Assembly: GCA_943355045.1 (NCBI GenBank)
Contig: CALRDY010000027.1
Span: 1 to 8,013, forward strand
Direction of reading: 5' to 3'
DNA length: 8,013 nucleotides
Source of the DNA: Candidatus Nomurabacteria bacterium
Lineage (GTDB): Bacteria > Patescibacteriota > Minisyncoccia > Phycocordibacterales > Phycocordibacteraceae
Notes under the pieces: model-generated
Told to the model about the DNA's origin: nothing
Databases searched by the model: none
What the model saw: the letters and a program-made list of their open reading frames with translations, nothing else
Shown: one piece after another, positions 4,463 to 8,013 of the stretch
Layout: every line of letters starts with the position of its first letter
Numbering within the stretch: the first letter of the stretch is position 1
Translations under genes and position numbers: made by a program

Positions 4463-6187
4463 CTAATGGGCAAAAAAGGGCCAGACTGCATCGGTCTCCC
4501 GGTACCACGACGCGACGGTCGCGAAGCGGTCTGCGGGGGTGATGATCTGCGGCAGAATGACGCCCTTGAGGTCACTCGGCACCGCGTAGGTGAAGTTCGG
4601 CGCATAGATGAATGCCGCTGGATACTCCGCCGCGACGATGTCCTCGATCTTCTGCAGATTTTTCGAGCGCGTGTCTTGGCTGATGGAGCCGCGCGCACTT
4701 TCGAGAAGCGCATCGATCGTCTTGTTCGCATACAGCGCGATGTTGAGGCCCGGATCATTTCGCTCCTGCGAATGCCAGAACGCGTAGAGGTCCTGATCGC
4801 GGCCGATGACCATGCCGTAGAGGAGCGCTTCATACTTGCGCGGGCGGATGACGTTCTGTGAGAGATCGCCCGGCTCGTACAGCTCGATGTCGACGCTGAT
4901 GCCGAGACGCTCCCAATCCGCCTTTACCGCGCTCGCGACATTCTTGAGTTCCGGCACGTTCGAAGTGCGCAGCGTGATGCGGTCGAGCGTCCGCTTCGCT
5001 CCGGCGTTTTTCCAGGCATGTGCGAGACCGTCATAAGCCCATCCGGACGCTTGCAGTACCGCGGCTGCTGCGGCCGTAGGGTTTTCCGGCTGCGGGACGG
5101 GCACCTGGGTCACGTTCTCTCCGGGCGGCACCGGTCCCATGATCGCGGTCGCATACCCGCCGAGCACGGTGTCGATGATGTCCTGCCGGTCGAGGGCGAG
5201 CGAGAGCGCTTTGCGCACCTCGAGGCGCGCAAATACCTGCTTCTCGCCCGGATTCCAGAAGACGCCGAAGACGCGAGCGTACGGGGCGGTCAAGGCTCCT
5301 TTCGCCCCGACATCGTACATGCTTTCTTCGGTGCCGCTTGCAAGCGCGCTCGTCAGGTCCTCGTTCCGCGCATAGAAATTGAAGCGGATTGCATCGAGAT
5401 AGGGCCGGCCGAGCACATAGAGCGGGTTCTCGACGAGTTCGACGCTCTTGATGAGTCCCGACGCATCGCGCGAGACACTCGCGACCTTGAAGGGTCCGGC
5501 GCCCACCGGATTCGTCTCAAGCGTGGAGAACGGGAACTCCTCGTTCAAGATGTTCTTCCAGAGGCGCGAGGGAAGGATTCCGAGCGTCGTGAGTCCGAGG
5601 AAAGGCGCGTACGGCTTCGTAAGTGTAAAGCGTACGGTATGCGGATCGACCGCTTTCGCGTTCACGCCGGACCAGTCCGCGTATTTCGGGCTCTTGAGCG
5701 AAGCATTCTGCGCTTTCTCTACCGTGAAGACGACATCGTCGGCCGTGACAGGCGTCCCGTCAGAGAATTTCGCATCTGCGCGCAGGGTGAACGTGTATGT
5801 TTTCCCGTCAGCGGAGAGGCTGTAGTTCTCGGCAAGCACGGGCACGAGCGTTCCCGATCCTGAAAGGCCCATGAGTCCGGCGTAGACGAGCGCGGAGAGA
5901 TCGCGGTCGGCATCGCTGATGGCAAGGAGCGGATTTATGAATTGCGGGCTCCCGACCTCCCCTTCGGCGAGGCTACCGCCATAGGCGGGCACTTCGATGA
6001 GGAGCGATTGCTCGAGCGCATACAGGCCGGAGAGGGAAGCGATTCCGACAAGGATCGAGAGAGCGTAGAACAGGATGCGGTCACCGGGCGTGAATGCGCT
6101 GAGACGCTCATGCAAGCGCTCGAGCAGCGGAACGCTCCATGAACGCTGCAGCCGCTCTCTCCACTGAGGAAGATTTCTGTCGATCAT
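4463..6187 (-). CDS. Membrane-anchored family 5 extracellular solute-binding protein (OppA/DppA-like)
   Basis: A 574-residue periplasmic-binding-protein-like domain of the SBP_bac_5 family, which in typical ABC importers delivers peptides, nickel or sugars to a permease. Family pattern is clear in LSALVYAGLMGL (98-109), the following LAENYSLSADGKTYTFTLR, FSDGTPVTADDVVFTVEKA and NPVGAGPF. Instead of a lipobox there is an Arg-rich cytoplasmic N-terminus (about 36 residues) and one hydrophobic span (about 37-58, ILFYALSILVGIASLSGLYA). This predicts an uncleaved signal anchor with the binding domain outside; no cysteine was seen. Its ATG overlaps the secG stop (TAATG), implying translational coupling. 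No permease or ATPase gene is next to it. Ligand unknown; a non-transport role such as surface sensing is possible. Confidence 0.88.
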   Translation of the reverse strand: MIDRNLPQWRERLQRSWSVPLLERLHERLSAFTPGDRILFYALSILVGIASLSGLYALEQSLLIEVPAYGGSLAEGEVGSPQFINPLLAISDADRDLSALVYAGLMGLSGSGTLVPVLAENYSLSADGKTYTFTLRADAKFSDGTPVTADDVVFTVEKAQNASLKSPKYADWSGVNAKAVDPHTVRFTLTKPYAPFLGLTTLGILPSRLWKNILNEEFPFSTLETNPVGAGPFKVASVSRDASGLIKSVELVENPLYVLGRPYLDAIRFNFYARNEDLTSALASGTEESMYDVGAKGALTAPYARVFGVFWNPGEKQVFARLEVRKALSLALDRQDIIDTVLGGYATAIMGPVPPGENVTQVPVPQPENPTAAAAAVLQASGWAYDGLAHAWKNAGAKRTLDRITLRTSNVPELKNVASAVKADWERLGISVDIELYEPGDLSQNVIRPRKYEALLYGMVIGRDQDLYAFWHSQERNDPGLNIALYANKTIDALLESARGSISQDTRSKNLQKIEDIVAAEYPAAFIYAPNFTYAVPSDLKGVILPQIITPADRFATVASWYRETDAVWPFFAH

Positions 6188-6423
6188 TATCCTACCAGAA
6201 GGAAGTTCGTTATCGCCGCAAGCACGAGGAGGACCGCGATAGCGATGGTCGCATTGAATAGAAATTTCTCGGCGCCTCTGCGCTTGTAAAACGTCGACGC
6301 GAAATTATCGCCTCCGAAGGCTCCGCCGAGGGTCGCGCCGCGCTGCTGGAGCACGATGCCGACGATGAGGAGTATTCCGAGGACAATTTCTGCGTACGGT
6401 AGTGCCGATACGAGTGCCTCCAT
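6187..6423 (-). CDS. secG: Preprotein translocase subunit SecG
   Basis: A 78-residue auxiliary subunit of the SecYEG channel, which assists SecA-driven export through the cytoplasmic membrane. Two hydrophobic spans (about 9-29, IVLGILLIVGIVLQ, and about 56-76, NATIAIAVLLVLAAITNFLL) flank the conserved loop QQRGATLGGAFGG, the SecG hallmark; the size is normal for the family. The ATG at 6423 has no SD. A promoter-like element ends 10 nt before it, so the leader would be very short. The stop TAA shares its last A with the ATG of the solute-binding protein gene, making the two an operon. The partner is itself exported through Sec, but a specific functional link is inference. Confidence 0.93.
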   Translation of the reverse strand: MEALVSALPYAEIVLGILLIVGIVLQQRGATLGGAFGGDNFASTFYKRRGAEKFLFNATIAIAVLLVLAAITNFLLVG

Positions 6424-6433
6424 CTGTGCCGAA

Positions 6434-6463
6434 AGGATAGCACGGGCGGGGAAGTGCGTGCAA
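6434..6463 (-). promoter_or_regulatory. Candidate promoter of secG and downstream genes
   Basis: Minus strand TTGCAC (6463-6458), 18-nt spacer, TATCCT (6439-6434), then 10 nt to the secG ATG. Match to consensus is moderate. The predicted start site lies only a few nt before the ATG. Confidence 0.45.
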
Positions 6464-6489
6464 GCGCGTGGAAAGGGGTATAAAACAAT

Positions 6490-6515
6490 GATGCCACGAG
6501 TGTCCTCGTGGCATC
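6490..6515 (-). terminator. Intrinsic terminator of the small membrane-protein gene
   Basis: An 11-bp perfect stem GATGCCACGAG / CTCGTGGCATC with a 4-nt loop. On the minus strand it is followed by ATTGTTTTATA, and it begins 15 nt after the stop of the 56-aa gene. A short ATTTT on the other side might allow weak bidirectional function. Confidence 0.8.
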
Positions 6516-6529
6516 GGCATCATTTTAAG

Positions 6530-6700
6530 TTAAGGGTGGGTTTTTGCCCCTCGAGACTGATCGGGCCAGAAGATTTTGGCGATAATCAGGATTGCTAGTG
6601 CGACTATCGCAATAATCAATGCAATCACACTCTGCAGTTCCATGGAAACAAACGTTTCCAGAATGATATGGGGCAATGATGGTACCAACGGTGGTTCCAC
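6530..6700 (-). CDS. Small single-span membrane protein of unknown function (56 aa, GTG start)
   Basis: No family recognised. The GTG at 6700-6698 follows AAGGAGG at 6 nt, and the frame runs 56 codons to TAA at 6532-6530. The product has a short N-terminal part (MEPPLVPSLPHIILETFVSM), one strongly hydrophobic helix at about 24-45 (SVIALIIAIVALAILIIAKI) and a short tail with Lys/Arg (K42, R50, K53). This predicts N-outside, C-inside by the positive-inside rule. An internal ATG (codon 20) would give a 37-residue form but has no SD. An overlapping frame from GTG 6707 begins inside the SD and has no hydrophobic helix. Promoter, SD, membrane helix and terminator together make it convincing. It is transcribed away from groESL. 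Function unknown. Confidence 0.78.
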   Translation of the reverse strand: MEPPLVPSLPHIILETFVSMELQSVIALIIAIVALAILIIAKIFWPDQSRGAKTHP

Positions 6701-6706
6701 AGGACA

Positions 6707-6713
6707 CCTCCTT
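6707..6713 (-). promoter_or_regulatory. Strong Shine-Dalgarno of the 56-aa membrane protein
   Basis: AAGGAGG on the minus strand, 6 nt before GTG 6700; it decides this start. A 5-bp hairpin (TGAGT/ACTCA) lies immediately upstream and partly abuts it, which could modulate access. Confidence 0.82.
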
Positions 6714-6745
6714 GAGTTAAGACTCAGGAATTACCTCTATTTTAC

Positions 6746-6774
6746 ATGATAGCAGAATGTATGCTTTCTGTCAA
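6746..6774 (-). promoter_or_regulatory. Strong sigma70-type promoter of the 56-aa membrane-protein gene
   Basis: Minus strand: perfect -35 TTGACA (6774-6769), exactly 17 nt, -10 TATCAT (6751-6746). The predicted leader is about 40 nt and contains the SD. The -35 lies 4 nt from that of the divergent groES promoter candidate. Confidence 0.8.
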
Positions 6775-6778
6775 GTCT

Positions 6779-6806
6779 TTGCGGGAACGGGAGTTTTCTC
6801 TATACT
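6779..6806 (+). promoter_or_regulatory. Candidate promoter of groES-groEL
   Basis: TTGCGG (6779-6784), 16-nt spacer, TATACT (6801-6806), giving a leader of about 45 nt before groES. A second AT-rich element, TATATA at 6845-6850, lies 7 nt before the ATG but has no matching -35. No CIRCE-type inverted repeat (TTAGCACTC-N9-GAGTGCTAA) is present in the interval, so HrcA control is not supported here. Confidence 0.45.
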
Positions 6807-6857
6807 CACTGCACTTGTGCGAGAGAGGGCCGTTTATTCATTTATATATAGAACGCT

Positions 6858-7163
6858 ATGGCAAAGAAATTTCAGATCACGCCGCTCGGCGATCGTCTCG
6901 TCGTGAAGCCCGCGGAGAAGGAAGGGGAGAAGAAGCTCGCCTCCGGCATCATCATCCCCGAGACGGTAGACAAGGAGCGTCCGGCAAAGGGCGAGGTGGT
7001 TGCGGTCGGCCCGGGCAAGTTTGAAGAAGGGAAGCGTGTGCCGATGCAGGTGCAGGTGGGCGATACGGTGCTTTTCAGCAAATACGGCTACGACGAAGTG
7101 AAGATTGAGGGGCAGGAGTACTACATCCTCTCGGAGTCCGGCATTCTCGGTATTTTGAATTAG
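6858..7163 (+). CDS. groES: Co-chaperonin GroES
   Basis: A 101-residue heptameric lid of the GroEL folding chamber, acting in the cytoplasm with ATP. The start ITPLGDRLVVKP is the family signature. The mobile loop at about 19-44 carries the GroEL-contacting hydrophobic tripeptide in SGIIIPETV and leads into KGEVVAVGPGK. VGDTVLFSKYGYDEVKIEG and YYILSESGILGIL complete the beta barrel. Length is normal. The ATG is chosen for the MAKKFQITPLGD start; no SD precedes it (TATATATAGAACGCT), so initiation is leaderless or SD-independent. groEL follows after 32 nt on the same strand, the standard groESL operon. Confidence 0.97.
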   Translation: MAKKFQITPLGDRLVVKPAEKEGEKKLASGIIIPETVDKERPAKGEVVAVGPGKFEEGKRVPMQVQVGDTVLFSKYGYDEVKIEGQEYYILSESGILGILN

Positions 7164-7180
7164 TCGTCTTTATTTTCTAA

Positions 7181-8013
<833 letters not shown>

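Noticed and set aside
5018..5863. Plus-strand open frame (281 codons) opposite the solute-binding protein
   Set aside because: Antisense shadow with Arg/Glu-rich composition and no domain; the minus-strand frame matches a known family throughout.
6525..6707. Alternative 60-codon minus-strand frame overlapping the 56-aa membrane protein
   Set aside because: Its GTG lies inside the SD of the other frame, leaving no ribosome site, and its product lacks the coherent hydrophobic helix.
6805..6823. Possible CIRCE/HrcA operator before groES (GCACTTGTGC)
   Set aside because: Only a 4-bp symmetric core; it does not match the CIRCE halves or the 9-nt spacer.

Overview
The window looks like a chromosomal segment of a Patescibacteria/CPR bacterium, most likely from the Parcubacteria side. 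This is inferred from gene content and protein style, not from a marker gene. Supporting signs are an orphan membrane-anchored family 5 solute-binding protein next to secG, an RNase J with a long Pro/Arg/Gly-rich N-terminus, two DNA glycosylases with missing [4Fe-4S] ligands, compact gene packing and a moderately GC-rich composition. No rRNA, tRNA, IS element, integrase or CRISPR array was seen.

Layout. 1-1847: two DNA base-excision-repair glycosylases, an endonuclease III homologue truncated by the window edge and a short MutY-type protein. Between them, on the opposite strand and with lower GC, lies a RelB/DinJ-RelE/YafQ type toxin-antitoxin pair with its own strong promoter and palindromic operator. 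1855-2218: a solitary small Cys/Pro-rich gene on the minus strand with textbook promoter, Shine-Dalgarno (SD) sequence and terminator. 2294-6463: a minus-strand block reading secG, then a translationally coupled anchored solute-binding protein, then a 147-nt gap with a hairpin, then RNase J, closed by a 22-bp perfect hairpin terminator. 6490-6774: a second solitary small gene, not previously obvious because it starts with GTG. It encodes a 56-residue single-span membrane protein and also has an ideal promoter, SD and terminator. 6779-8013: the plus-strand groES-groEL operon, divergent from the small membrane gene; groEL runs off the window end.

How it fits together. Most genes here are housekeeping: oxidative DNA damage repair, protein export, RNA decay and chaperonin. 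The least explained parts are the two small monocistronic genes. They alone carry strong SD sequences, while groES, groEL, secG, rnj and the antitoxin have none, and several of these have -10-like elements placed so close to the start codon that leaderless transcripts are plausible.

No clear-cut new multi-gene system is visible. The most unusual signals are the loss of Fe-S ligands in both glycosylases, a substituted metal-ligand position in RNase J, three perfect 12-bp hairpins with 1-3 nt loops inside the glycosylase coding sequences, and the two orphan small proteins.
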